A stretch of DNA of 64,000 bases from Epilithonimonas mollis (GCF_900142325.1 NZ_FRAM01000002.1:248001-312000); one strand, 5' to 3'. Positions 26,654 through 35,210 are shown, numbered from the stretch's first letter. Notes: a model not told the origin generated them from the letters alone. Translations and numbers: made by a program.

Positions 26654-27178
26654 ATGAATAACAAAAAAGAAATCTTATTATTATTGGTATTCGCATTATT
26701 GTTTAGTATTCTGACCTTAGTAAATTTAAAGTTACTTTTTATAACGATTGTGTCTCCAATATTTATTTTTGTACTTTTTTTATTAGGAATAATAATAGGT
26801 GTTATTTTTAAGAAGAATATTAAATCAATTTTATTAGAACAGAATTATTTATATTATTTCTTCACATATTTTATCGCTGGAAATTTTACTATAATCAGTT
26901 TCTTTTGTATAAATAATGGTTTTATACATACCAAGTCAAAAGAAAAAATCTATAAAATTGTTGATAAACAAAACTTTCACAAACAAATAAATGGTGAATT
27001 TTTAGTTTTTATAGATTTAAAATTGACAAAGCATAAAAACAAGAAATTATTGATTTCTACAACACAAGAAGATTTTATAAATGATATAACTTTAGTAAAG
27101 ATTTTAGAGTCGGAAGGAAATTTAGGATTTAAAGTTATCAAAGATATAGTTCCGTTGAGAATTTCAAATCCTAAATAA
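26654..27178 (+). CDS. AT-rich hypothetical membrane protein
   Basis: 174 residues: three hydrophobic segments (about 7-27, 29-52 and 64-85), then a soluble C-terminal domain (about 95-174) with alternating strands and Lys-rich turns. No family is recognised. Its base composition is visibly more AT-rich than the neighbouring core genes, with many TTA/ATA/AAA codons, which suggests recent arrival or weak selection. It follows osmC in the same direction by 27 bases. Confidence 0.6.
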   Translation: MNNKKEILLLLVFALLFSILTLVNLKLLFITIVSPIFIFVLFLLGIIIGVIFKKNIKSILLEQNYLYYFFTYFIAGNFTIISFFCINNGFIHTKSKEKIYKIVDKQNFHKQINGEFLVFIDLKLTKHKNKKLLISTTQEDFINDITLVKILESEGNLGFKVIKDIVPLRISNPK

Positions 27179-27185
27179 CATCAAT

Positions 27186-29789
27186 TTAATGCTTCAACCT
27201 CGGCTGAATCAACTTTGCCACTGTAGAAGTCCATCCGGTTTGATGGGAAGCGCCAACGCCCCGGCCATTGTCACCGTGGAAATATTCGAAGAACATAATG
27301 TAGTCTTTGAAATGCGGATCTTGGTTAAATTTCTCCACACCGCCATTGAAAGCACGGTTTCCATCTTCATTTTTCAGAAAAATATTACACAGTCTGTTGC
27401 TGATATCTTCTGAAACTTCTTCCAGATTTTTTTGAACACCACTTCCTTTCGGATATTCAATTGTCAATGCATCGCCGAAAAAGAAATGAAAACGCTGTAA
27501 ACTTTCGACTATCAGGAAGTTAATCGGAAACCAAATCGGTCCGCGCCAGTTACTGTTGCCACCAAACATTCGGCTGTCACTTTCGGCCGGCGTATAATAA
27601 ACCACGTGCTCTTGTCCATGAACGGTAAAGCGGAACGGATTTTCTTCGTAAACCTTAGACATTGCACGGATTCCGTAATCGCTGAGGAATTCAGATTCGT
27701 CTACCAATCTTGTGAGAACTTTCGTCAGTCTTGTTTTTCTGAGGATGCTCAAAAGATGTTTGTTGCCTTCGCCTTCCACGTACCATTGCGAAACGAGTTT
27801 CGTCAATTCCTGTTTGTTTTTCAGAATCCATTCCATCCTTTTTTTGAACTCGGGAAGTTTCTCCAGCATACTGTGTTCCACTACTTCTACGGCAAACATC
27901 GGAATCAACCCAACGATGCTTCGAAGTTTCAGATTCACACTGTCACCATTGGAAAGTTGAAGCAAATCATAGAAGAACCCGTCTTCCTCGTTCCAAAGAC
28001 CTTGTTTACCTTCACCGATGTTTTCCATCGCTTCGGCTATGTAAAGATAATGCTCAAAAAACTTAATGGCCATATCTTCATAAACCGGATTGTACGTTGC
28101 GAGTTCCATAGAAATACGCATCATATTCAGCGCATACATCGCCATCCAGCTCGTTCCATCGGCTTGTTCCAGGTGTTCCCCTTCATTGAATTCCATATTC
28201 CTGTCAAAAGCACCGATGTTGTCCAGACCAAGGAATCCACCTCCGAAAAGGTTATTTCCGTTGTAATCTTTTCGGTTGACCCACCAAGTAAAATTCAATA
28301 ATAATTTCTGGAAAACCCTTTCCAGAAAAGCCAAATCAGGTTTTCCATTATTTTTTTCATCAATCTTAAAAACTCTGAATGTCGCCCAGGCGTGAACAGG
28401 AGGATTCACATCATCGAAGTTCCATTCATAGGCGGGCATTTGTCCGTTCGGATGCATATACCATTCTTTAGTCAGTGTAATCAATTGGTTTTTAGCAAAT
28501 TCGGAATCAATTACTGAAAAGCTTACGCAATGGAAAGCCAGATCCCAGGTTGCATACCATGGATATTCCCATTTATCGGGCATAGAGATGATATCTTTAT
28601 TATGAAGATGCTCCCAATCGCTGTTTCTCACAAAACCTTTTCTCTGCATTGGGAAGTTTGGGTCGCCTTTCAGCCATTTCCCGACATTGTAGTGATAGAA
28701 TTGTTTGTTCCAGAGCAACCCTGCAAAAGCCTGTCTTTGGACGTTTTTCTCATCTTCATTCTCAATATCTTTCTGGATGTTCCCGTAAAATTCATCAGCC
28801 TCCTCTTTTCGTTTTGCCACAATTTCATCAAAATCATAAAACGCATCATCCATAATATGGGGCGACAACCGGAACTCGAAAATCTTATTGCTGTTCGCTT
28901 CTATGATTTCTTCGCAATGCAAAGAAGCTTTTGTGCCAACTTTTGAAGGATTTACCGTATCAAGACCTTTAGTAATGTATTGATTGATACCATCTTTGAA
29001 AAAACCTTCTGTTTTCGGGAGATTGAATAATCTCGATCGGTTGGTTTCATTCTCACAAAAAAGAGAATCAACATTTTTATTCCGGGAATATAATTTTCTG
29101 ATGTTCAGACTGTTGTGATGAACGTCGATTTCGCCCTGTTTAGAAAAGCCGAGCTGTCCTTTGTAATCGTTGTAACCCCACATCCAGTTGTTCCTGAACC
29201 ACACTGTTGGTAAAACCACAATTGGAGCCGGTCTGTTGCTTCTGTTGTGAACATCGATTCTGATTAAGAAATCATCTTCCCCGGCTTTTGCATATTCAAT
29301 AAAAATATCAAAATATTCATCATTGTCGAAAATTCCGGTGTCAATAATTTCATACTCCGGATCTTTATTAGAACGTTGCGCATTTGTGTTGATTAGATCT
29401 TCGTAAGGAAAAGCATTGACGGGATATTTATAAACCATCTTCATATAACTGTGAGACGGTGTGTTGTCCAGATAATAAAAAATCTCCTTGATATCTTCGC
29501 CGTGATTGCCCTGATAATTGCTCAGTCCAAAAAAACGTTCCTTAACTCTGCAGTCATTTTTATTCCAGAAAGAAAGCGCAAAGCACAACTGCTGTTTCTC
29601 GTCAGAGATTCCTGCAATACCTTCTTCTGCCCAGCGGTACGTCCAGGCTTCTGCCGTATCGTGACCTGTGAAACCCCATGCGTCACCGTTTGTGCTGTAA
29701 TCTTCACGCACATTTCCCCATTGGCGGTGACTTACATATGGCCCCCATTTTTTCCAGTTTGGGTTTTTCAGTTTTTCTGCTTCATTCAT
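27186..29789 (-). CDS. Glucosidase of the GH63-like (MGH1-type) fold
   Basis: 867 residues, no signal peptide. The opening (RQWGNVREDYSTNGDAWGFTGHDTAEAWTYRWAEEGIAGISD) and the (alpha/alpha)6-type C-terminal half (WYATWDLAFHCVSFSVID, GQMPAYEWNFDDVNPPVHAWA, YTPAESDSRMFGGNSNWRGPIWFPINFL, SHQTGWTSTVAKLIQPR) match large bacterial glucosidases related to GH63. They hydrolyse glucosides such as glucosylglycerate-type compounds, but the substrate here is not readable. It converges with the membrane-protein gene and is followed upstream by an SDR oxidoreductase in the same direction. Confidence 0.85.
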   Translation of the reverse strand: MNEAEKLKNPNWKKWGPYVSHRQWGNVREDYSTNGDAWGFTGHDTAEAWTYRWAEEGIAGISDEKQQLCFALSFWNKNDCRVKERFFGLSNYQGNHGEDIKEIFYYLDNTPSHSYMKMVYKYPVNAFPYEDLINTNAQRSNKDPEYEIIDTGIFDNDEYFDIFIEYAKAGEDDFLIRIDVHNRSNRPAPIVVLPTVWFRNNWMWGYNDYKGQLGFSKQGEIDVHHNSLNIRKLYSRNKNVDSLFCENETNRSRLFNLPKTEGFFKDGINQYITKGLDTVNPSKVGTKASLHCEEIIEANSNKIFEFRLSPHIMDDAFYDFDEIVAKRKEEADEFYGNIQKDIENEDEKNVQRQAFAGLLWNKQFYHYNVGKWLKGDPNFPMQRKGFVRNSDWEHLHNKDIISMPDKWEYPWYATWDLAFHCVSFSVIDSEFAKNQLITLTKEWYMHPNGQMPAYEWNFDDVNPPVHAWATFRVFKIDEKNNGKPDLAFLERVFQKLLLNFTWWVNRKDYNGNNLFGGGFLGLDNIGAFDRNMEFNEGEHLEQADGTSWMAMYALNMMRISMELATYNPVYEDMAIKFFEHYLYIAEAMENIGEGKQGLWNEEDGFFYDLLQLSNGDSVNLKLRSIVGLIPMFAVEVVEHSMLEKLPEFKKRMEWILKNKQELTKLVSQWYVEGEGNKHLLSILRKTRLTKVLTRLVDESEFLSDYGIRAMSKVYEENPFRFTVHGQEHVVYYTPAESDSRMFGGNSNWRGPIWFPINFLIVESLQRFHFFFGDALTIEYPKGSGVQKNLEEVSEDISNRLCNIFLKNEDGNRAFNGGVEKFNQDPHFKDYIMFFEYFHGDNGRGVGASHQTGWTSTVAKLIQPRLKH

Positions 29790-29858
29790 TTTTCTAATTA
29801 TTTTGAGAATAATTATTCTTTATTTAGGAGCATCACGGTTGTCCATTTGTTAGAACAT

Positions 29859-29972
29859 CCAACCCGCTGTCCACTATATCTTTTTTTACTCATACGATTG
29901 GTCATCAAAGGCAACTTCCCCCAAAAGCAAAAAAAGGATGCCGTTCCCATCGGGGCTATGTTGAGGTTTTGT
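29859..29972 (+). repeat. Dispersed 114-base intergenic repeat, copy 1
   Basis: Shares its ends with 35007-35119: CCAACCCGCT-TCCACT-TATCTTTTTT at the left and AAAAAAGGATGCCGTTCC-ATCGGGGCTATGTTGA at the right, while the middle 45 bases differ. It lies between the SDR and glucosidase genes. Elements with these ends are, to my recollection, frequent in Chryseobacterium-type genomes. Confidence 0.75.
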
Positions 29973-30009
29973 GATTTCTTTCAACGATTTAAAAACCATT
30001 AATAATTAA

Positions 30010-30816
30010 TTATCCGTTATCCGCAAAACTCTCCAGTGTCGTCATTCCGCCATCCACATAGATACTCGCACCTGTAATATAATCCGAATAATCACTCGCC
30101 AAAAATACGGCTAAATTTCCAATATCTTCCGGTTGCCCGATTCTGTCATACGGAATTAAAGTCATCAAGGCATCCAAAGATTTCTCATTATCCCAGGCCG
30201 ATTTGTTAATTGGTGTTTTGATAGCGCCCGGACAAATATTATTCACGCGGATTTTCTGTTTTCCATATTCCTGAGCCAGGGTCTGCATCAGCATTCTCAA
30301 CGCACCTTTGCTGGAAGCATAATTGGCATGTCCGGCCCACGGAATTGTCTCGTGGACACTGCTGATGTTGATGATTTTTCCAAGTGCTTTGGATTTGTCA
30401 TTCATTCCACGTTTTAAGAATTCTTTGATGGCTTCTCGTGAACAAAGAAATTGCCCTGTCAGATTCACATCAATTACTTTCTGCCATTGCGCTAAGGTCA
30501 TCTCGGTAAAAGACGCATCTTGTTGCAAACCAGCATTATTGATCAGGATATCAACCGTTCTGTATTTCTCAATGGTCGACTGAAACATCGCCAAAACCTG
30601 GTCTTCCTTGCTCACATCACATTGGATGATAAAACCTTCACCACCATTGTCACTAATGATTTTTAACGTTTCCTCAGCCTCAGTCCGGGAATGTTCTGAT
30701 GAGTGGTTAACGATTACAATTGCACCGGATTTTGCCAGGCTGATAGCAATACCTTTCCCGATTCCACTGCTAGAGCCTGTTACAATAGCAACTTGTTTAT
30801 TTAAATTAATGTCCAT
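30010..30816 (-). CDS. Short-chain dehydrogenase/reductase (glucose 1-dehydrogenase-like)
   Basis: 268 residues of the classical SDR fold: nucleotide site TGSSSGIGKG (13-22), NNAG (near 92), catalytic Ser in INISSVHE (near 149), Tyr and Lys in YASSKG (near 162 and 166), and the family ending GASIYVDGGMT. The closest recognisable group is glucose 1-dehydrogenase, which oxidises glucose to gluconolactone with NAD(P). The neighbouring glucosidase, transcribed the same way, would supply glucose, though a 220-base spacer with a repeat separates them. Substrate is inference. Confidence 0.85.
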   Translation of the reverse strand: MDINLNKQVAIVTGSSSGIGKGIAISLAKSGAIVIVNHSSEHSRTEAEETLKIISDNGGEGFIIQCDVSKEDQVLAMFQSTIEKYRTVDILINNAGLQQDASFTEMTLAQWQKVIDVNLTGQFLCSREAIKEFLKRGMNDKSKALGKIINISSVHETIPWAGHANYASSKGALRMLMQTLAQEYGKQKIRVNNICPGAIKTPINKSAWDNEKSLDALMTLIPYDRIGQPEDIGNLAVFLASDYSDYITGASIYVDGGMTTLESFADNG

Positions 30817-30926
30817 TGTTTATTTTTTATGTGAATTTTCTTAAGCAAATACTGTACAGAATTACTGTTATAAATTTCTTAAATTGGATTGTTAATAAAA
30901 AATTTATACTGACATTTTTCAGTTTA

Positions 30927-30959
30927 TTTGGAAAAACAATAATTTCTTATCTATCTTTG
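30927..30959 (+). promoter_or_regulatory. Promoter of the methionine gene cluster
   Basis: TTTG (30927-30930), 21 bases, then TATCTTTG (30952-30959) fits the Bacteroidota consensus. Transcription would start near 30966, about 27 bases before the SAM riboswitch. Confidence 0.55.
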
Positions 30960-30992
30960 CAGTCAGAATTGTTCATTTACATATTGAAAATG

Positions 30993-31095
30993 TTATCGAG
31001 AAAGGTGGAGAGATTAGACTCTGTGAAACCTTGGCAACCCTTCGGAAACGAAGAAGGTGCTAAATTCTATCCCGAGGTTTTCGGGAAAAGATAAC
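30993..31095 (+). ncRNA. SAM-I (S-box) riboswitch
   Basis: All S-box landmarks are present. The closing stem P1 is TTATC/GATAA (30993-30997 and 31090-31094). The core GGTGGAGAGATTAGACT is followed by CTGTGAAACCTTGGCAACCC. The P3 arm CCTTCG-gaaa-CGAAG leads to the invariant AAGGTGCTAAATTC, and P4 is CCCGA/TCGGG. The aptamer binds S-adenosylmethionine and lowers expression of methionine genes when it is plentiful. It sits between the promoter and metX. Two ORFs that cross it (30816-31094 and an ATG at 31057) are not genes. Confidence 0.95.
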
Positions 31096-31108
31096 CAAAA
31101 CATTCATT

Positions 31109-31139
31109 CTACAATTCTCTGTAGCATTTTCAATTTTTT
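31109..31139 (+). terminator. Possible riboswitch expression platform (weak attenuator)
   Basis: CTACA (31109-31113) and TGTAG (31120-31124) form a 5-bp hairpin followed by a T-rich run to 31139, located between aptamer and metX. The stem is short, so this is tentative. Confidence 0.3.
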
Positions 31140-31152
31140 ATCAGGCAAAAAA

Positions 31153-32100
31153 TTGGAAGACAAGCTACAACATATCAACATTCAAAATTTCGAAACTCAG
31201 AACGGAAAAGTTTTCGATATTCCATTAAGCTATCAGCTTTTTGGAAAAGAACTGCATTCTGCCCCGATAGTTTTGATAAACCACGCTTTGACCGGAAACT
31301 CTGATGTTGCCGGCGAAAACGGTTGGTGGAAATCTTTGGTTGGAGAAGGAAAAGTTATTGATAACAATCGATTCACAATCATTTCTTTCAATATTCCCGG
31401 AAATGGTTTCGACGGATTTTTCGTCGATAATTACGAAGATTTTACAGTTCAGGATGTTGCAGAAATTTTCCTCGAAGGATTGAAATATCTTAAAATCGAA
31501 AAACTATTTGCTTTGGTTGGAGGTTCGATTGGCGGTTCAATTGGTTGGGAAATGTTGACTTTAGAAAATAATTTAGCCGAAAAATTCATCCCAATTGCGA
31601 CAGATTTTAAAACCTCGGATTGGTTGCATTCTCAATGTCTGGTTCAGAAATATCTTTTGGAATCAGAAGAAAAACCACTCGAAAAAGCCAGAGTACACGC
31701 AATGTTGTGTTACAGAACGCCTGAATCTCTTAACTCAAGATTCAACAGAGAAAAAGATTATGGAAAACAAATCCTCAAATCGCACGACTGGCTCAATTTC
31801 CACGGAAAACGATTAAACGAAAGATTTAGTTTAAAGGCTTATAAACTCGTCAATCATCTTCTGATGAACATCAACGGAAACGAAAATGAGCTGGAAAACA
31901 TCAATGCAGAAATCCATTTAATTTCAGTTGATTCGGACCTTTTTTATCCAGCTTTTGAAATTAAAAATACTTACCAATTTTTACTAAATAAAAACAAAAA
32001 CGTTCAGTACCACGAGATCAAATCCATTCACGGACACGATGCTTTTTTGATGGAATATGAACAGCTGAATAACATTTTAACACCTCTATTTTTGAACTGA
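31153..32100 (+). CDS. metX: Homoserine O-acetyltransferase-like alpha/beta hydrolase, TTG start
   Basis: 315 residues from the TTG at 31153 (then EDKLQHINIQNFE). The frame has an ATG at 31057, but that lies inside the riboswitch, and no other ATG precedes the conserved domain. MetX activates homoserine by acylation. The oxyanion region (LINHALTGNSDVAG), nucleophile elbow GGSIGGSIGWEM and the C-terminal catalytic His in HGHDAFLMEY are visible. Whether it uses acetyl- or succinyl-CoA cannot be told. Its TGA overlaps the next ATG (TGATG). Confidence 0.88.
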   Translation: MEDKLQHINIQNFETQNGKVFDIPLSYQLFGKELHSAPIVLINHALTGNSDVAGENGWWKSLVGEGKVIDNNRFTIISFNIPGNGFDGFFVDNYEDFTVQDVAEIFLEGLKYLKIEKLFALVGGSIGGSIGWEMLTLENNLAEKFIPIATDFKTSDWLHSQCLVQKYLLESEEKPLEKARVHAMLCYRTPESLNSRFNREKDYGKQILKSHDWLNFHGKRLNERFSLKAYKLVNHLLMNINGNENELENINAEIHLISVDSDLFYPAFEIKNTYQFLLNKNKNVQYHEIKSIHGHDAFLMEYEQLNNILTPLFLN

Positions 32101-33638
32101 TGACAGACCAAAACGTAATTAATATTTATAGAAACAAAGCTTTAGTGAATTTTGAAGGAAAAGATTTCTTGGGGCAAATCGGAGTAGATTCACGGATTTT
32201 CAATGCTTTGAACGGCGGCGGAATCAGCGTTGGCGTCATTTCACAACAAGCGATTGAAAACGGAATTTCTGTTTTGGTCGATGAAGATGACGCGCAAGAT
32301 GCAGTGGATGTTCTCAAAAAAGAATTCGAAAAGGAAAAATCCGAAGGTCACGTCAGCAATATTTACAGCATCGAAAATCTGAGTGTGATTGGTTTTGTTT
32401 CAGATAATTATAATAAGATTTTATCGGAACTTCAACGTAATAAAATTTTCCCTTTATTATTAAGCCAAATCGCTTCTGCCGGAAGAGTGAACATTGTGGT
32501 AACCGGAAATCAAACCGAAATCACCAAAAACATCATCGAAACCGAAATCTACGGAAAACCAAAAACCGTTCATCTCGCTTTGATTGGTCACGGCAATGTT
32601 GGCGGAACTTTGGTGGAGCAAATTTTAGATTCTGCTCACGATATTTTGAATCGAAAAAGAGTTGAATTAAAAATAGTTGCCATCGCCAATTCCAGAAAAG
32701 TAGCGTTCAACAAAGCTGGTTTCGGAAGCGATTGGAGACAGAAAATCAAATATTCTCAAAATGAATCGAGTGTTCAATCTTTGGTAGATTTTGCGAACGA
32801 ACATCATTTGGAAAACCTTGTGATGGTGGATAATACGGCGAGTAAAGATTTCGTGAAAAACTATCCGATTTTTGTAGAGAACGGATTTGATGTGGTTGGT
32901 TCCAACAAAATCTACAATACTTTACCGATTGCTGAATACCGGAATTTCAGAAAATTATTAGAAAAAAATAAGAAGAAATATCTTTATGAAACCAATGTTG
33001 GCGCAGGTTTGCCTTTGATTGATACTATTAAATTACTGCATCTTTCAGGAGAAAATATCACGAGAATCAAAGGTGTTTTCTCCGGAACATTAAGTTATGT
33101 GTTCAATAATTTTTCTCTTCGAAACGACAAGTTTTCAACAATCACCAGTGAAGCCATGGAAAAAGGTTTCACAGAACCAGACCCGCGCGAAGATTTATCA
33201 GGAAATGATGTCGCCAGAAAATTGTTGATTTTGGCAAGAGAACTGGATTTGATTAATGAATTTGATGATATCAATATTCAGAATCTTGTTCCGGAAAACC
33301 TGTTGTCTGTTTCTAAAGAAGAATTTCTTTCAAGATTGGAAGAATTAGACGTCGATTATCAGAAAATCAAAGAAAGTCAAGAACCGAATCACGTTTTAAG
33401 ATATGTCGGCGATTTGCACGGCGATTTGCAAAAAGAAAAAGGTGAATTGGATGTCAAATTAATTTCTGTTCCGGCTAATTCCGCATTAGGACAGCTGAAA
33501 GGTTCAGATTCCATTTTTGAAATCTATACAGAAAGTTACGGCGAAAATCCAATCGTCATTATGGGCGCTGGAGCTGGAGCAAAAGTAACTGCCAGAGGCG
33601 TTTTCGGGGATATTTTAAGATTAAGCGAAACTAAATAA
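32100..33638 (+). CDS. Homoserine dehydrogenase with N-terminal ACT region
   Basis: 512 residues. Residues 1-150 resemble the two ACT regulatory domains of aspartokinase (FLGQIGVDSRIFNALNGGGISVGVISQ, IENLSVIGFVSDNYNKILSELQ). The NAD-binding motif ALIGHGNVGG follows near 160-170, and then the catalytic domain (VGSNKIYNTLPIAEY, ETNVGAGLPLIDTIKLL, KGVFSGTLSYVFN, FTEPDPREDLSGNDVARKLLIL). It looks like ThrA that has lost its kinase domain but kept the sensor. It reduces aspartate semialdehyde to homoserine, the substrate of MetX. Translationally coupled to metX. Confidence 0.92.
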   Translation: MTDQNVINIYRNKALVNFEGKDFLGQIGVDSRIFNALNGGGISVGVISQQAIENGISVLVDEDDAQDAVDVLKKEFEKEKSEGHVSNIYSIENLSVIGFVSDNYNKILSELQRNKIFPLLLSQIASAGRVNIVVTGNQTEITKNIIETEIYGKPKTVHLALIGHGNVGGTLVEQILDSAHDILNRKRVELKIVAIANSRKVAFNKAGFGSDWRQKIKYSQNESSVQSLVDFANEHHLENLVMVDNTASKDFVKNYPIFVENGFDVVGSNKIYNTLPIAEYRNFRKLLEKNKKKYLYETNVGAGLPLIDTIKLLHLSGENITRIKGVFSGTLSYVFNNFSLRNDKFSTITSEAMEKGFTEPDPREDLSGNDVARKLLILARELDLINEFDDINIQNLVPENLLSVSKEEFLSRLEELDVDYQKIKESQEPNHVLRYVGDLHGDLQKEKGELDVKLISVPANSALGQLKGSDSIFEIYTESYGENPIVIMGAGAGAKVTARGVFGDILRLSETK

Positions 33639-33657
33639 GAAAGAGATATTCAAGAAA

Positions 33658-33702
33658 GAACTCGAAGAGTTCAATCTGAGTAGCCGTCGGTGAAATCGAT
33701 GG
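33658..33702 (+). repeat. Two-hairpin repeat, copy A
   Basis: GAACTC-gaa-GAGTTC followed by CGTCGGT-gaa-ATCGATG. The same plan, with other bases in the arms, recurs at 33726-33771 and 35140-35183. Confidence 0.75.
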
Positions 33703-33725
33703 AAATAAAATCAAAACCAATCAAC

Positions 33726-33771
33726 GAACCCGAAGGGTTCAATATTAAAAACCGTAAATAAAACCCACGGG
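33726..33771 (+). repeat. Two-hairpin repeat, copy B (degenerate second arm)
   Basis: First hairpin GAACCC-gaa-GGGTTC is perfect. The second part retains only outer CCGT/ACGG pairing. Confidence 0.65.
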
Positions 33772-33780
33772 AAAAATAAA

Positions 33781-34947
33781 ATGGAAAACCAAAATTTCGA
33801 AACTCTAGCCATCCGAACCCAAACCGAAAGAACTCAGTTTGACGAACATTCCACGCCATTGTATCTCACTTCCAGCTTCGTTTTTGAAGATGCGGAAGAT
33901 ATGCGTGCAAGTTTTGCGGAGGAAAAAAACAAAAATCTTTACAGCCGTTTCAGTAATCCGAACGTCACAGAATTTGTAGATAAAATTACAAAAATGGAAG
34001 GTGCAGAATCTGGTTATGCTTTTTCAACCGGAATGGCAGCGATTTATTCAACATTTGCAGCGTTGCTCAATGCTGGAGATCATATTGTGAGCTGTCAGTC
34101 GGTGTTCGGTTCCACGCACACTTTGTTCACAAAATATTTCCCGAAATGGAACATCGAAACATCATATTTCAAAGCAGAAGATGCTGAAAATGTAGAACAA
34201 TACATCAAACCAAATACAAAAATATTGTACTTGGAAACACCAACAAATCCGGCAATTGAAGTTTTGGATTTGGAATTTTTCGGACAGATTGCAAAAAAGC
34301 ATAACTTGATTTTCATCGTAGACAATTGTTTTGCAACGCCTTATTTGCAACAGCCGATTAAATACGGAGCGGATATTGTTGTTCATTCAGCAACGAAATT
34401 GATTGATGGTCAAGGCAGAGTTCTCGGTGGAGTTGCAGTAGGAAAAGCAGATTTGATTCGTGAGATTTACCTTTTCGCCAGAAACACAGGGCCGGCGATG
34501 TCGCCTTTCAACGCTTGGGTTTTGAGCAAAAGTCTGGAGACGCTGGCGATTCGTGTCGAAAAACATTGTGAAAACGCCCTGAAAGTTGCCGAGTTTCTGG
34601 AAAATCATCCGAACGTAGAATTGGTAAAATATCCTTTCCTGAAATCTCATCCAAGCTATGAAATCGCTAAAAAACAAATGAAATTAGGCGGAAACATCGT
34701 TGCATTTGAAATCAAAGGCGGTATCGACGGTGGACGAAATTTCCTCAACAAAATAAAAATGTGTTCCCTTTCCGCAAACCTTGGCGATACAAGAACCATT
34801 GTTACACATCCCGCTTCTACAACACATTCCAAGCTTTCCGATGAGGAAAGAAACGAGGTTGGAATTACCGCTGGACTAGTACGTTGCTCCGTTGGATTGG
34901 AAAATATTGATGATATAATTAATGATTTAAAACAAGCTTTGGATTAA
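33781..34947 (+). CDS. metZ: O-succinyl/acetylhomoserine sulfhydrylase, MetZ-like (PLP enzyme)
   Basis: 388 residues of the Cys/Met-metabolism PLP family. The PLP lysine is in VVHSATKLIDGQGRVLGG (Lys near 206). The phosphate-binding region FSTGMAAIYSTFAALLNAGDHIV and the C-terminal LGDTRTIVTHPASTTHSKL are also typical. IDGQGR after the lysine favours MetZ (direct sulfhydrylation to homocysteine) over cystathionine gamma-synthase. The acyl-homoserine donor would come from MetX encoded just upstream. It is separated from the dehydrogenase by 142 bases with two repeats and no visible promoter. Confidence 0.85.
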   Translation: MENQNFETLAIRTQTERTQFDEHSTPLYLTSSFVFEDAEDMRASFAEEKNKNLYSRFSNPNVTEFVDKITKMEGAESGYAFSTGMAAIYSTFAALLNAGDHIVSCQSVFGSTHTLFTKYFPKWNIETSYFKAEDAENVEQYIKPNTKILYLETPTNPAIEVLDLEFFGQIAKKHNLIFIVDNCFATPYLQQPIKYGADIVVHSATKLIDGQGRVLGGVAVGKADLIREIYLFARNTGPAMSPFNAWVLSKSLETLAIRVEKHCENALKVAEFLENHPNVELVKYPFLKSHPSYEIAKKQMKLGGNIVAFEIKGGIDGGRNFLNKIKMCSLSANLGDTRTIVTHPASTTHSKLSDEERNEVGITAGLVRCSVGLENIDDIINDLKQALD

Positions 34948-34953
34948 CGTCAT

Positions 34954-34970
34954 CCTGAGCGTAGTCGAAG
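34954..34970 (+). repeat. Single degenerate arm of the inverted-repeat family
   Basis: CCTGAGCGTAGTCGAAG differs by one base from the TGAGCGGAGTCGAAG arms at 24.5 and 26.1 kb; the partner arm is absent. Confidence 0.6.
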
Positions 34971-35006
34971 AAAGGAGCAACAAGTTTTCGCCTTCGAAAT
35001 AAGTGC

Positions 35007-35119
35007 CCAACCCGCTATCCACTGTATCTTTTTTGTTTACAACGGTTTGTCATCAATAGAAAATTTTCAGAAAAACAAAAAAGGATGCCGTTCCTATCGG
35101 GGCTATGTTGAAGTTTTGT
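35007..35119 (+). repeat. Dispersed intergenic repeat, copy 2
   Basis: Same conserved ends and same orientation as the copy at 29859-29972, with an unrelated centre. It lies in the 263-base spacer between metZ and the first metH gene. Confidence 0.75.
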
Positions 35120-35139
35120 CTTCCAATCAAGGATGGAAA

Positions 35140-35183
35140 GAATCCGAAGGATTCAATTTGAATAGCCGTCGGTAAAACCGATG
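35140..35183 (+). repeat. Two-hairpin repeat, copy C
   Basis: GAATCC-gaa-GGATTC followed by CGTCGGT-aaa-ACCGATG (7-bp stem with one wobble). It pairs with copies A and B in plan but differs at matched positions of the stems. Confidence 0.75.
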
Positions 35184-35210
35184 TAACATTAGAAAAAAAA
35201 GAAGTGAATT

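Noticed and set aside
27606-28301. 231-residue plus-strand ORF
   Set aside because: Antisense to the glucosidase gene, whose protein has clear family motifs; no independent evidence.
29451-30002. 183-residue plus-strand ORF
   Set aside because: It crosses from the antisense of the glucosidase into the intergenic repeat and shows no domain.
30816-31094. 92-residue plus-strand ORF upstream of metX
   Set aside because: It ends in the SAM-I riboswitch and has no protein-like features; the RNA explains the sequence.
31057-31152. ATG start for metX at 31057
   Set aside because: The codon lies within the riboswitch aptamer and would add 32 residues with no counterpart in the family.
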